A stretch of 64,000 nt of DNA from Firmicutes bacterium UBA5286 (lineage in GTDB: Bacteria > Bacillota > Proteinivoracia > UBA4975). The stretch covers positions 1 to 64,000 of the forward strand of contig DHSM01000014.1 in the NCBI GenBank assembly GCA_002408465.1. Reading direction: 5' to 3'. The notes below the pieces were generated by a model. The model was given only the letters and a program-made list of their open reading frames with translations, was not told the origin of the DNA and ran no database searches. This document shows positions 17,684 through 25,602 of the stretch, in pieces (positions within the stretch are counted from its first letter, which is position 1; the number at the start of each line of letters is the position of its first letter). Position numbers and translations under genes: made by a program.

Positions 17684-19531
17684 ATGATAGGCAAAAAACT
17701 GGTTAACCGTTATCAGATTTTAGAGCGAATTGGCGGCGGCGGCATGGCTGTGGTTTATAAAGCCCGGTGCACGCTGCTTAATCGCATTGTTGCAGTAAAA
17801 ATACTCAGGCAGCAATATTCCATCGACGAAGATTTTGTCCGGCGTTTCCGCCGGGAGGCCCAAGCTGCAGCCAGTTTATCTCATCCCAACATTGTCAATA
17901 TCTATGATGTTGGCCAAGATAAGGATGTTTATTTTATCGTTATGGAATATGTGGAGGGAGAGACTCTCAAGGACCTGATTGATCGGGAGGCGCCTCTGGA
18001 ACCTGCCCGGGCTGTCAATATCGTCCGTCAAATTGCCAATGCTCTCTACCATGCCCATTGCAACAAGATCATTCACAGGGACATCAAACCCCACAACGTC
18101 CTTATTTCTAAAGACGGCAGAGTAAAGGTGGCGGACTTTGGCATTGCCCGGGCTGTCACCACTACTACCCAAACTTTTTCTCCCAATTCCCTTATGGGCT
18201 CAGTTCATTACTTTTCACCGGAACAGGCTAAGGGCAAATTGGCCACTGAGCAGTCCGACCTCTATTCTCTTGGCATCGTCCTCTATGAAATGCTGACAAA
18301 GACTTTGCCCTTTGACGGCGACAGCCCTGTGAGCATAGCCCTCAAGCATTTGCAGCAGACCATTCCCCCTGCATCCCGCTATAACCCTGCAGTCACTCCC
18401 GGCTTGCAGGCCATCCTGGATAAATTGCTGGAAAAGGATAAATCTCAGCGTTACCAAAATGCCATCGACTTGCTTGCTGCTTTGCGGACTTGGAATTCCC
18501 CGGAAGCGGCTGAGGCGGCGGAAGCAGACGGAAAAGCTGAAATTGATGAGGCAGATACCCAAGTGTTTATGCCTCTCGTTTCTAAAAAAAAGCAGTGGTT
18601 GTCTCAGGTCGGGAAAAAGCGCCTGCTCACCTGGTCTATCATAATCTTGTCTGTCGCAGCGGCAGTTACTCTTGCTGTCCTGGGCTTTTCTTCTTTGGCC
18701 AAGTTGTGGGAGGTAAAGGAAATCCCTGTTCCCAATGTGGTGGAACAGTCAAAAGAGGCAGCAATTGCGGAATTGGAGACGGTGGGATTGCAAAATTACT
18801 CCATCAGTGAAATGCACCACGATACCATTCCCCTGGGCTATGTGGTGCGGCAAAAACCCACCGCCAATCAGATTGTCAAGCAGAACCGCAATATTGAGTT
18901 GATTATCAGCAAAGGACCTGTGCTGATTGACGTGCCCGGTGTGGAGGGGCTGGATGTGCGGGTGGCAGAATCCGACCTTCAGGCCAAGGGGCTTAAGGCA
19001 GCCAGGACTGATGAGTATAGCGAAGAGCATGCAGCGGGAATAGTCATCCGCCAGGATCCCATTGAGGGCATGAAGCTGGCTAAAGATCAAAAGGTCCACC
19101 TGGTGGTCAGTTCCGGACCCAGGCCCTTCAAGATGCCCAATGTAATCGGCAAGACCTTATTTGAAGCCGAGGAAGTATTCAAGGATTTGATGGTGGATGT
19201 GCGCCGGGCCTGGAATCCCCGGCAGGGAGATTCCCCCGGGGGCATAGTCACAGACCAGACTCCTGCAAGCAATGAAGATGTCAAACCCGGGGATATTGTC
19301 TACTTGTACTTGCGCCCCTTTAATAAAATTGTTAAACAAGTGGAAGTCTTATTAAATCCCTTGGTGGAGAGCAGCGTGAAAATAGTTGTCAAGGACGCTG
19401 CCGGCGAGGAAATTGTCTTCGACGAATCCATTTCGGGACGGTTTTCATACACACACACCGTGACAGGCTGGGAGACTGGCACCATCAGCGTCTATGTCAA
19501 TGACGGGCTGGTGGATAAAATTTCTTTCTAG
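17684..19531 (+). CDS. prkC: PASTA-domain Ser/Thr protein kinase PrkC
   Basis: A 615-residue membrane kinase. The kinase domain (about 1-275) has GGGGMAVVYKA, the VAVKIL lysine, IHRDIKPHNVL and VADFGIARA. A membrane helix lies at about 314-336, followed by three PASTA repeats starting near 348, 416 and 483 and a C-terminal beta-rich region. PASTA repeats bind muropeptides; in Bacillus PrkC mediates germination and stationary-phase signalling, and its substrates include neighbouring RsgA. It is translated in one run with prpC and rsgA. Confidence 0.96.
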   Translation: MIGKKLVNRYQILERIGGGGMAVVYKARCTLLNRIVAVKILRQQYSIDEDFVRRFRREAQAAASLSHPNIVNIYDVGQDKDVYFIVMEYVEGETLKDLIDREAPLEPARAVNIVRQIANALYHAHCNKIIHRDIKPHNVLISKDGRVKVADFGIARAVTTTTQTFSPNSLMGSVHYFSPEQAKGKLATEQSDLYSLGIVLYEMLTKTLPFDGDSPVSIALKHLQQTIPPASRYNPAVTPGLQAILDKLLEKDKSQRYQNAIDLLAALRTWNSPEAAEAAEADGKAEIDEADTQVFMPLVSKKKQWLSQVGKKRLLTWSIIILSVAAAVTLAVLGFSSLAKLWEVKEIPVPNVVEQSKEAAIAELETVGLQNYSISEMHHDTIPLGYVVRQKPTANQIVKQNRNIELIISKGPVLIDVPGVEGLDVRVAESDLQAKGLKAARTDEYSEEHAAGIVIRQDPIEGMKLAKDQKVHLVVSSGPRPFKMPNVIGKTLFEAEEVFKDLMVDVRRAWNPRQGDSPGGIVTDQTPASNEDVKPGDIVYLYLRPFNKIVKQVEVLLNPLVESSVKIVVKDAAGEEIVFDESISGRFSYTHTVTGWETGTISVYVNDGLVDKISF

Positions 19532-19544
19532 TGCAGGTGATATG

Positions 19545-20429
19545 ATGGAATATGCCCGGGGAATTGTTGTCAGTGTAGTTGCCGGTTACTATTTTGTCGA
19601 GCATGCCAACAAGATCTATCTGTGCAGGGGCCGGGGCAAGCTGAGATTAGACAACTTGTCCCCCATGGCTGGAGACATAGTTCTGTTTAGTCCCGGCAAG
19701 GGAGACACCGGCTCTGTTGAACAGGTGCTTCCCCGCCGCAACTTTCTGCTTCGGCCGGCAGCAGCCAATGTGGATGCTGTTGTCATCGTCCTAGCTCCCC
19801 AGGGCCCCCAGCCCAATCTGCTCACGGTGGACAAGCTCCTGGCTCTGCTGGTGTCCATGAAACTTGAAGCTATTCTTTGCGTAAACAAGGCCGACCTTGA
19901 CCCCCAGGCGGCCCGGTTGCTGGCTGGAATCTACAGAGATGCCGGTTTTGCCAGCATTATTTGTTCTGCCCTCACCGGCCACGGGATGGATGAGCTCAGC
20001 CAAATGCTGGGCAGGCGCACAGTGGTGCTGGCAGGCCAGTCCGGTGTCGGCAAAAGCCATATTTCTTCCCAAATTTCCCTGGGGCAGCTGGAGCTGCCGG
20101 TGCAGGTAGGGAAGCTCAGCGCCAAAATTGGACGGGGAAAGCATACCACCCGCCAGGTCTCCTTGCTGCCTCTGGCTGGAGGGGGCAAGGTGGCGGATAC
20201 TCCCGGCTTCAGTGTCTTTGAGCTGGAGATGGAAAGCCATGACCTGCATCGCTATTATCCTGAGTTTCTGAATTCAGGTCAGTGCAAGTTTGCGCCCTGC
20301 TTCCATATCCATGAACCTGACTGCGCCGTCAAGGCCCGTTTGCAGCAGGGAGAAATCAATCCTATCAGGTACGAAAATTATATAAAGATCTATACCGAAC
20401 TTCAAGAAAGGGAGGCCAATCGCTATTAG
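19545..20429 (+). CDS. rsgA: Ribosome small-subunit GTPase RsgA
   Basis: A circularly permuted GTPase of 294 residues that matures the 30S subunit. An N-terminal OB fold precedes the GTPase motifs in order NKAD (G4), GQSGVGKS (G1) and DTPG (G3); the C-terminal zinc finger reads CKFAPCFHIHEPDC. The ATG at 19545 (or 19542) has AGGTGA upstream. Its stop is overlapped by the reading frame of rpe. Confidence 0.95.
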   Translation: MEYARGIVVSVVAGYYFVEHANKIYLCRGRGKLRLDNLSPMAGDIVLFSPGKGDTGSVEQVLPRRNFLLRPAAANVDAVVIVLAPQGPQPNLLTVDKLLALLVSMKLEAILCVNKADLDPQAARLLAGIYRDAGFASIICSALTGHGMDELSQMLGRRTVVLAGQSGVGKSHISSQISLGQLELPVQVGKLSAKIGRGKHTTRQVSLLPLAGGGKVADTPGFSVFELEMESHDLHRYYPEFLNSGQCKFAPCFHIHEPDCAVKARLQQGEINPIRYENYIKIYTELQEREANRY

Positions 20430-21078
20430 TGCTATTATTTCTGCGTCAATTCTTGCCGCTGATCCCCTTAATATAGGCCGGGATGCCCAATTGATTAGGG
20501 AAGCCGGCGCTGACTGGCTCCATGTGGATGTAATGGATGGACACTATGTTCCCAACATTACCTATGGTCCGTCCCTGGTAGCCGCTTTGCGCAAACAAAC
20601 GGGCGCAGTCTTGGACGTGCATTTAATGATCAGTGAACCGGACCGCTATATCCGTGACTTTGCCCAGGCAGGCGCCGATTATATTACTGTGCACCCGGAG
20701 GTCTGTCCCCATCTGCATCGCACCCTGACGGCAATTAAGGAGGCTGGCTGCAAAGCCGGAGTCTCTCTTAACCCCTCCACAATCCCGGCAGTGTTAGATT
20801 ATGTCTGGGAGCAGGTAGATTTGGTATTATTGATGTCGGTAAATCCCGGGTTTGGCGGCCAGAAATTTATTCCCGCTACCCTGGAAAAAATAAAAGAGTT
20901 GGCAGACTGCCGCAGCCGGCGCAGGCCCCAGGCCTTGCTAGCTGTCGACGGCGGCGTCAATGCTGAAAACAGCGGGGCGCTGGCTGCAGCCGGTGTCGAT
21001 GTCTTGGTAGCTGGTTCGGCGTTGTTCAGAGCGGACAACCCCGCAGATATTATTAAGAAGATGCACATGGGGACATAA
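20425..21078 (+). CDS. rpe: Ribulose-phosphate 3-epimerase, apparent ATT start
   Basis: TIM-barrel epimerase of the pentose phosphate pathway, with ASILAADPLNIG, HVDVMDGHYVPN, DVHLMI, MSVNPGFGGQKF and VDGGVN. The first canonical start codon (TTG at 20491) would delete the first beta strand and its conserved ASILAAD motif. The frame is open upstream and an ATT at 20425 lies nine bases after GGGAGG, giving the usual 217 residues. ATT initiation is therefore inferred, unless a base error hides a normal start. thiN, often next, is missing; an ECF sigma factor follows. Confidence 0.85.
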   Translation: MSAIISASILAADPLNIGRDAQLIREAGADWLHVDVMDGHYVPNITYGPSLVAALRKQTGAVLDVHLMISEPDRYIRDFAQAGADYITVHPEVCPHLHRTLTAIKEAGCKAGVSLNPSTIPAVLDYVWEQVDLVLLMSVNPGFGGQKFIPATLEKIKELADCRSRRRPQALLAVDGGVNAENSGALAAAGVDVLVAGSALFRADNPADIIKKMHMGT

Positions 21079-21096
21079 TACTTTGTCCCTTTTTTA
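21070..21096 (+). terminator. Rho-independent terminator overlapping the rpe stop
   Basis: Six-base-pair GC-rich stem (21070-21075 with 21084-21089), loop of eight containing the TAA stop, then seven T. A second hairpin without T tract follows at about 21105-21121. Confidence 0.7.
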
Positions 21097-21183
21097 TTTT
21101 GCCTCCGGGAATACTCCCGGAAAACTCAGACCATGCAATAAAACACGTCTTTCGTGCGTGTATAAGATGACAGGGGGAATCCC

Positions 21184-21753
21184 ATGAAATCTCTATTCTC
21201 CACGCCGGCAATTGAAAATAGGGATGTGGACAAGGGCGCAATGCTGGAGTCCTATATTGCAGCAATGGCAGGAGGCCGCAAGGATGCTGTCGCGGGGCTG
21301 TTTCAGCAGACGAAAGCGGCTGTCTATGGTTTTTCTCTGTCTATTTTGAAGAACATGCACGATGCGGAAGATGTGTTGCAGGATACATACATCCGTATTT
21401 TTATGGCATCCGGCAATTACAAGCCCAACGGCAATCCCATGCCCTGGATTTTCACAATTACCCGCAATCTCTCCCTGATGAAGCTGCGGGAAAGAAAGAA
21501 AATCCGGATCATTCCCGAGGAAAGCTGGGATTGGCCCGATGACAGCCCCCAAGTCACTGCTGAAGATAAGTTGGTCTTGTCGGCGGCAATGGAAAAGCTG
21601 TCGGAGGAAGAGCGCCAAATCATCATGCTCCATGCCGTCGCCGGCTTCAAGCACAGAGAAATTGCTGATCTCTTGGATCTTCCGCTGTCAACTGTTCTTT
21701 CAAAATACCACCGGGCCCTACAGAAAATGAGAAAAAGGCTGCAAGGAGAGTGA
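21184..21753 (+). CDS. ECF-type RNA polymerase sigma factor
   Basis: A 189-residue sigma-70 family protein with region 2 (HDAEDVLQDTYIRIF, then MPWIFTITRNL) and region 4 (LSEEERQIIMLHAVAGF, helix-turn-helix HREIADLLDLPLSTVLSK). No sigma-3 or regulatory domain is visible. CAGGGGGA precedes the ATG. Its stop lies five bases before the start of a membrane anti-sigma factor, so the two form a signalling pair. The placement between rpe and spoVM, where thiN is expected, suggests insertion. The target promoters are unknown; no matching element was identified. Confidence 0.92.
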   Translation: MKSLFSTPAIENRDVDKGAMLESYIAAMAGGRKDAVAGLFQQTKAAVYGFSLSILKNMHDAEDVLQDTYIRIFMASGNYKPNGNPMPWIFTITRNLSLMKLRERKKIRIIPEESWDWPDDSPQVTAEDKLVLSAAMEKLSEEERQIIMLHAVAGFKHREIADLLDLPLSTVLSKYHRALQKMRKRLQGE

Positions 21754-21758
21754 AGAAA

Positions 21759-23045
21759 ATGAAGAATGCAAGGATCGAACTGAAACTGAAAACTGCCGTT
21801 GAGCATTCAGTTCCCGACGTTCTAGATAACATTCTCTCCCAATGTGAAGAACAGAAAGGTGTAGTGATTCCAATGCCCCAAGCAAAGAAGAAGAATAAGT
21901 GGAAATCCCTTATTGCCGTTGCCGCCGCCCTGGCGCTGATGGCGGGAGGCGCAGCGGCATACGCCCAGCATCAGGCCTATCACAAAGTAGACTGCATCAT
22001 TGGCTTGGATGTCAATCCTAGTATTGAGATGAAAATCAACCAATCGGAAAAGGTTTTGGCAGTAACTGCCCTCAATGAAGATGCTGAGATTGTTTTAGCT
22101 GGAATGGATTTCAAGGGCATTGATCTTGATGTGGCAGTAAATGCCCTAATCGGTTCAATGCTGAACAAAGGATATATCAGTGAATTGGCCAATTCCATCC
22201 TCATTTCGGTGGAAAACGAAGACGGGGAACAAGGCAGCCAACTTCAGCAGCGTCTGGCCGAGGAAATCAACAGCCTGCTGCAGGCAAGCTCGATCACTGC
22301 CGCCGTCTTAAGCCAGACAATCCGGGCAGATACTGAGTTGCAGACCCTGGCAGAAACTTATGGCATCTCCCTAGGCAAAGCTTCCTTAATCCAAAAAATC
22401 ATGGCAGAGAATGAACTTCTCAACCTTGAGGATTTGGTGGGACTGAGCATCAATGCCTTAAATTTGCTTGCCAGCGCACAGAACACCGAACTGAAGAATG
22501 TGGCCTCCATCGGCACTGCCAGCGATAAGGCATACATCGGTGAAGAGGCAGCTAAGCAGATTGCGTTTACGGATGCAGGAGTGGCGGAAATGGAAGTATC
22601 CGGCCTGGAAATTGAACTGGATCTTGATGACGGCCAGCTGGTATATGAAATTGAATTCCATGGAAGCGGCGCAGAATACGAGTACGAGCTTGACGCCCAA
22701 ACAGGCACGATACTCAAGGCTGAAAAAGAGCTAAAGCACAGCAAAGAAGATAAATCTCCGGGGCAATTGATTAGCGCGGCCCAAGCAAAAGCCATTGCCC
22801 TTAACCATGCCGGGGTTTCTGCTGAGACAGCAAGGGACATGGAAATCGAGCTTGATGACGATGATGATGACGATATGGCAGTGTATGAAATTGCATTTAA
22901 GTGCGGCGACTCCGAATACCAATATAAAATCGATGCAGAGACCGGGGAGATAATAGATCTCGAATTAGATGACGACGATGATGACGACGACGATGATGAC
23001 GACGATGATGATGATGATGACGACGATGACGATGATGATGACTAA
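21759..23045 (+). CDS. RsgI-like membrane anti-sigma factor with two PepSY-like repeats and a poly-Asp tail
   Basis: A 428-residue protein: a cytoplasmic region at 1-48 (presumed sigma-binding), one membrane helix at about 50-69, an extracytoplasmic RsgI-type domain at about 75-145 (IGLDVNPSIEMKIN, GYISELANS), then a helical region. Two PepSY-like repeats follow at about 258-320 and 338-400, each closing with a YEYELDAQTGTIL-type motif. A run of Asp interrupts the second repeat (366-372) and 25 consecutive Asp (404-428) form the C-terminus. The ATG at 21759 lies nine bases after AAGGAGA. The tail is predicted to be outside the cell and may bind divalent cations; that is inference. Confidence 0.85.
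   Translation: MKNARIELKLKTAVEHSVPDVLDNILSQCEEQKGVVIPMPQAKKKNKWKSLIAVAAALALMAGGAAAYAQHQAYHKVDCIIGLDVNPSIEMKINQSEKVLAVTALNEDAEIVLAGMDFKGIDLDVAVNALIGSMLNKGYISELANSILISVENEDGEQGSQLQQRLAEEINSLLQASSITAAVLSQTIRADTELQTLAETYGISLGKASLIQKIMAENELLNLEDLVGLSINALNLLASAQNTELKNVASIGTASDKAYIGEEAAKQIAFTDAGVAEMEVSGLEIELDLDDGQLVYEIEFHGSGAEYEYELDAQTGTILKAEKELKHSKEDKSPGQLISAAQAKAIALNHAGVSAETARDMEIELDDDDDDDMAVYEIAFKCGDSEYQYKIDAETGEIIDLELDDDDDDDDDDDDDDDDDDDDDDDDD
22968..23042 (+). repeat. GAY-codon microsatellite encoding 25 Asp
   Basis: Twenty-five consecutive GAT/GAC codons immediately before the TAA stop of the anti-sigma gene. The irregular mix of GAT and GAC argues against a simple recent polymerase slip and for selection on the Asp run. 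Confidence 0.95.
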
Positions 23046-23056
23046 AGACTGATATT

Positions 23057-23091
23057 AAAATACAGCCTGCTGAAAAGCAGGCTGTATTTTT
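23057..23091 (+). terminator. strong Rho-independent terminator after the sigma/anti-sigma pair
   Basis: Perfect 15-bp stem (23057-23071 with 23076-23090) with a GAAA tetraloop; the right arm ends in a T tract. It isolates the pair from spoVM. Confidence 0.92.
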
Positions 23092-23153
23092 GCTTATACG
23101 GCCTCATAGCACACTTGCTGGGCATTTGCATAGTATAGAGAAGGGGTGAGCAG

Positions 23154-23327
23154 ATGAGGAGGGCAGGAAGAGCGCTGGGAGACAAAAATATGATTGGCAA
23201 GCTGGCGGGAATTGCTTTGGCGGTGTGCGGCCTTGCAATTATAGTTGCCAAGGTGCCCTCGGTATTTTGGTGGTTTGTTCTAGGTATAGGCCTAATAATC
23301 TTGGGCTGGAAATTATTCACTTGTTGA
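23154..23327 (+). CDS. small membrane protein upstream of spoVM
   Basis: A 57-residue product with a basic N-terminus (MRRAGRALGDKNMIGK) and two short hydrophobic segments separated by a PSVFWW turn. AGGGGTGAG lies five bases before the ATG. The TGA stop is part of the AGGAGGGG ribosome-binding site of spoVM, so the two genes are probably co-translated. I do not recognise the family. The position suggests a sporulation or envelope role. Confidence 0.6.
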   Translation: MRRAGRALGDKNMIGKLAGIALAVCGLAIIVAKVPSVFWWFVLGIGLIILGWKLFTC

Positions 23328-23341
23328 GGAGGGGTGTAAGA

Positions 23342-23422
23342 ATGAAAATCTACGCAGTAAAACTTCACCCGATACTGTCAGCGATTGTGCAGGTCTTTTT
23401 TCGCAGAGCTGTACTTAAATAG
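23342..23422 (+). CDS. spoVM: SpoVM, amphipathic-helix spore coat anchor
   Basis: A 26-residue peptide, the exact length of B. subtilis SpoVM, with the same N-terminal layout (MKIYAVKL versus MKFYTIKL), a proline kink near position 10 and the IV pair at 15-16. SpoVM senses the convex forespore membrane and anchors SpoIVA to start coat assembly. GAGGAGGGG precedes the ATG. The locus is the expected one, between rpe and rpmB. It is less conserved than usual: P9 has moved to P10, G13-G14 are S-A, and R17 is Q. Confidence 0.8.
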   Translation: MKIYAVKLHPILSAIVQVFFRRAVLK

Positions 23423-23437
23423 TATGGCTACGATGAA

Positions 23438-23494
23438 TATAGGGACAGTTCTCTGTTTTGAGGAATGGCTATGATGATGAGAACTGTCCCTATA
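23438..23494. repeat. palindromic repeat unit, copy 1
   Basis: Fifteen-base arms (23438-23452 and 23480-23494), perfectly inverted, with a 27-nt loop. Together with copy 2 it makes a tandem of foldback units after spoVM. The core GGGACAGTTCT resembles repeats scattered in clostridial genomes (established only by recollection of that motif). Confidence 0.85.
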
Positions 23495-23535
23495 CAGTTC
23501 TTTGCTCCGAAGAAATGCTTCGATCCTACGATGAA

Positions 23536-23592
23536 TATAGGGACAGTTCTTTGCTTCGAAGAAATGCTTCGATGACAAGAACTGTCCCTATA
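23536..23592. repeat. palindromic repeat unit, copy 2
   Basis: Same 15-base arms (23536-23550 and 23578-23592). The loop differs from copy 1 but shares a stretch with the spacer between the copies (GCTTCGA, AGAAATGCTTCGAT). A T-rich run follows, so it could also terminate transcription from either side, toward spoVM or rpmB. Confidence 0.85.
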
Positions 23593-23603
23593 CTTTTTTA
23601 TTT

Positions 23604-23795
23604 TTATATTACCCGTTTAACTTTGCCGGATTTTAGACAACTGGTGCAGACATAGACCCTTTTAACTTTTCCATTGATGTCGGCCTTGACTCGCTGGAGA
23701 TTGGGAGCCCAAGTCCTTTTGGTGCGTATATGAGAGTGGCTGACCTGGAAGCCTGCTCTGATGCTCTTGTCGCAAATAGCGCATTGCTTTGCCAT
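23604..23795 (-). CDS. rpmB: 50S ribosomal protein L28
   Basis: A 63-residue ribosomal protein with the zinc-binding variant pattern CAIC ... CTSC and the L28 signature RTKRTWAPNLQRV. AAGGAGGTG lies upstream of the ATG on the minus strand. As in other Firmicutes it is transcribed opposite to spoVM and asp23. Retention of both CXXC pairs marks the zinc-containing paralogue type. Confidence 0.96.
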   Translation of the reverse strand: MAKQCAICDKSIRAGFQVSHSHIRTKRTWAPNLQRVKADINGKVKRVYVCTSCLKSGKVKRVI

Positions 23796-23833
23796 AGCTT
23801 ACACCTCCTTAAGCACGAAAATAATTCTAACAT

Positions 23834-24040
23834 ATGGGACGAGAATTTACAAGGACACGCAATCACTCTGCTAAAATCTTACTTAAAGTTGAATTAGGTG
23901 CCATCCCGCAGCTGAGGGTGGAGGTGCTGCAAAAGAAGAGGCAAGCCCTCAACCCGCTTGAGTTGCACAGACGTCTGGAGGCGCTGATAGGCCAAGGCCC
24001 CGCATTTAAGGAGACGTGTGTGAGAGAGGCTTGTCTATAA
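23834..24040 (+). pseudogene. possible transposase C-terminal remnant
   Basis: A 68-codon frame whose C-terminal part (QALNPLELHRRLEALIG) looks like the end of a DDE-type integrase/transposase, where 'NP-x-x-L-x-R-x-(I/L)' is common. No catalytic residues, no upstream part and no clear terminal repeats are present. It could be a chance frame. Its place in the patch of repeats beside rpmB fits an insertion-sequence scar. Confidence 0.3.
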
Positions 24041-24227
24041 TAATTTTCTTTCATGGCAAGCTTTCTGTCAAGAGTGTTAAGTTAGATTTCTAAATAAGTG
24101 ATCAGTTATTCTTCGGTAAGATTTTTACATGGGTTGACACGGGACAACTTCAAAGGATGCGTGGAATCCCAAAACCGATGTCCAAAAACCTTTCCCAGAG
24201 AAAGCTGCAAAAATACGGAAAAAGTAC

Positions 24228-24255
24228 TTGCACAAAACAGGACATTGCTTATAAT
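24228..24255 (+). promoter_or_regulatory. strong sigma-A-like promoter of the protease/lipoprotein unit
   Basis: TTGCAC, 16-base spacer, TATAAT, ending 21 bases before the GTG at 24277. The region 24041-24227 upstream holds no gene that I can see. Confidence 0.75.
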
Positions 24256-24276
24256 TAACAAAAGGGGGTGAAAGTG

Positions 24277-24958
24277 GTGAAAAGTTGGGTAAAGAACGCC
24301 TTAACTACATTAGTTATATCTATTGTCATTCTTATGATCTCATCCGCAGGATCTAGTGCTGTTGGTGTCGGGATTGATCTTCAGTATTGGTATAGCGATG
24401 AAAACATTGGTCATATATGGACAGTTAGCGAAATCCCAACCTATATCCTCTATAACCCAAACGTGCCCCTTTTCAATCTATCATTGAGTAATTTACACAC
24501 TTATGTTAATACGGCATACAGCAGATGGTCTCCTGCACTTAAGGGTAAAACCTGGAGACCTGGCCCTTCCCCGCCCCCAGGGCCAGCTCCGATGGCTCTC
24601 TTCTTTTGCATGCAGGTTGAACCCAAAACAAGATATGAATTGGGTGTTCCAGATAGTTTTGATTGACGGGATAACAATTGTACCCAACTGCAGTGACCAG
24701 TTCATTACACATGGATATTATGGAACTAGAGTCATAGACATTTACAAGATAGTTGGTCCAATCTACATTCATCCCATATATAATAGCAAATCCGGTAGCT
24801 ACTCAGTAGCTAAGTGGAAAATAATTATGACTCATGAAATGGGGCATGCTTTTGGATATTGGGGCCATTATTCATCTGGCGCGGTTATGAAAGCATCTGG
24901 AGTCACAACGACATATCCTAATACAAACGAAATCAGACATCTGAAACAGCTGAATTAA
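24277..24958 (+). pseudogene. frameshifted matrixin-like zinc metalloprotease
   Basis: The first frame encodes a signal peptide (about residues 1-30) and a matrixin-like N-terminus (YWYSDENIGHIWT ... AYSRWSPALKG), and stops at TGA 24664-24666. The second frame continues with DGITIVPNC and the active site HEMGHAFGYWGH, then AVMKAS as a Met-turn. Skipping one base at 24664 would join them as SFD-DGITIV, giving about 226 residues. The third zinc His is one residue farther than the metzincin HExxHxxGxxH spacing. A GC-rich proline segment precedes the break. It is a secreted protease by family, here probably inactive unless the base is an error. Confidence 0.75.
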
Positions 24959-24993
24959 TCTATATCCATTCTATTTTGAAAGGAGGGTGGAAT

Positions 24994-25539
24994 TTGAAAA
25001 GGAGCTTTGCTGTCTGTCTATTAGTCCTGTTGGTAAGCTTGTCGGCTTGTTCAGATGTGGAAAGCGATTTAGTGCAGGTAGCTACCAAAGGCAAGAGTTC
25101 CGGCATAATCGGGAGCATCAATGATTACAGCGAGAGCTTGCCCGACATGCTAGAATATGCAGATCTTATTATTATCGGCAGGGTGGTTAAGCAAGATAAC
25201 TTCGGGGATTTATCGGTATTGACAGAGGTCAAGGTCAGTCGAACCGTCAAGGGCAAGAACTATGATATTGTCAACGTTCTGCAACTGAAGGATGGATACG
25301 AATTAACCATCGGTGAAGAATATCTCCTTGCTTTAGCTTCCCAGCCCCCTGATTATGAGGAGGATTTCTATGCAGTCTGCGCCAGCTTTCAGGGGGCTTT
25401 TCGACAGGTAGGTACTAGGATTGAAACCTATGACGAGGCATTTGTTCCCGAAATCCAAAAGTTTGTTACCAAGAACAATAAAAACAGCCTGTCTTTAAAC
25501 GAATTGGCCGACTGGTTTGCGACAATTATCAAGAAGTAG
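24994..25539 (+). CDS. putative lipoprotein
   Basis: A 181-residue protein with a type II signal peptide and lipobox LSAC, so it should be lipid-anchored by Lgt/LspA. The mature part contains YADLIIIGRVV, KVSRTVKGKNYD and GEEYLLAL, an arrangement like small beta-barrel secreted domains, but I do not recognise the family. TTG at 24994 is chosen because AGGAGGGTGG ends four bases earlier. It follows the protease remnant by 35 bases and likely shared its promoter. Confidence 0.75.
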   Translation: MKRSFAVCLLVLLVSLSACSDVESDLVQVATKGKSSGIIGSINDYSESLPDMLEYADLIIIGRVVKQDNFGDLSVLTEVKVSRTVKGKNYDIVNVLQLKDGYELTIGEEYLLALASQPPDYEEDFYAVCASFQGAFRQVGTRIETYDEAFVPEIQKFVTKNNKNSLSLNELADWFATIIKK

Positions 25540-25602
25540 GAAGCAGCAATAACATCCTCATGCTTCCCAAAAGATTGGGACAGGGAGAACCGTCCCCGCT
25601 GT

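Noticed and set aside
23438..23592. CRISPR array
   Set aside because: Only two units, each itself a palindrome with unequal loops, no constant spacer length and no cas genes.
24664..24666. Programmed +1 frameshift or selenocysteine at the TGA in the protease
   Set aside because: The codon before the stop (GAT) cannot re-pair well after a +1 slip, no upstream stimulatory Shine-Dalgarno is present as in prfB, and no SECIS-like hairpin follows. A one-base mutation is simpler.
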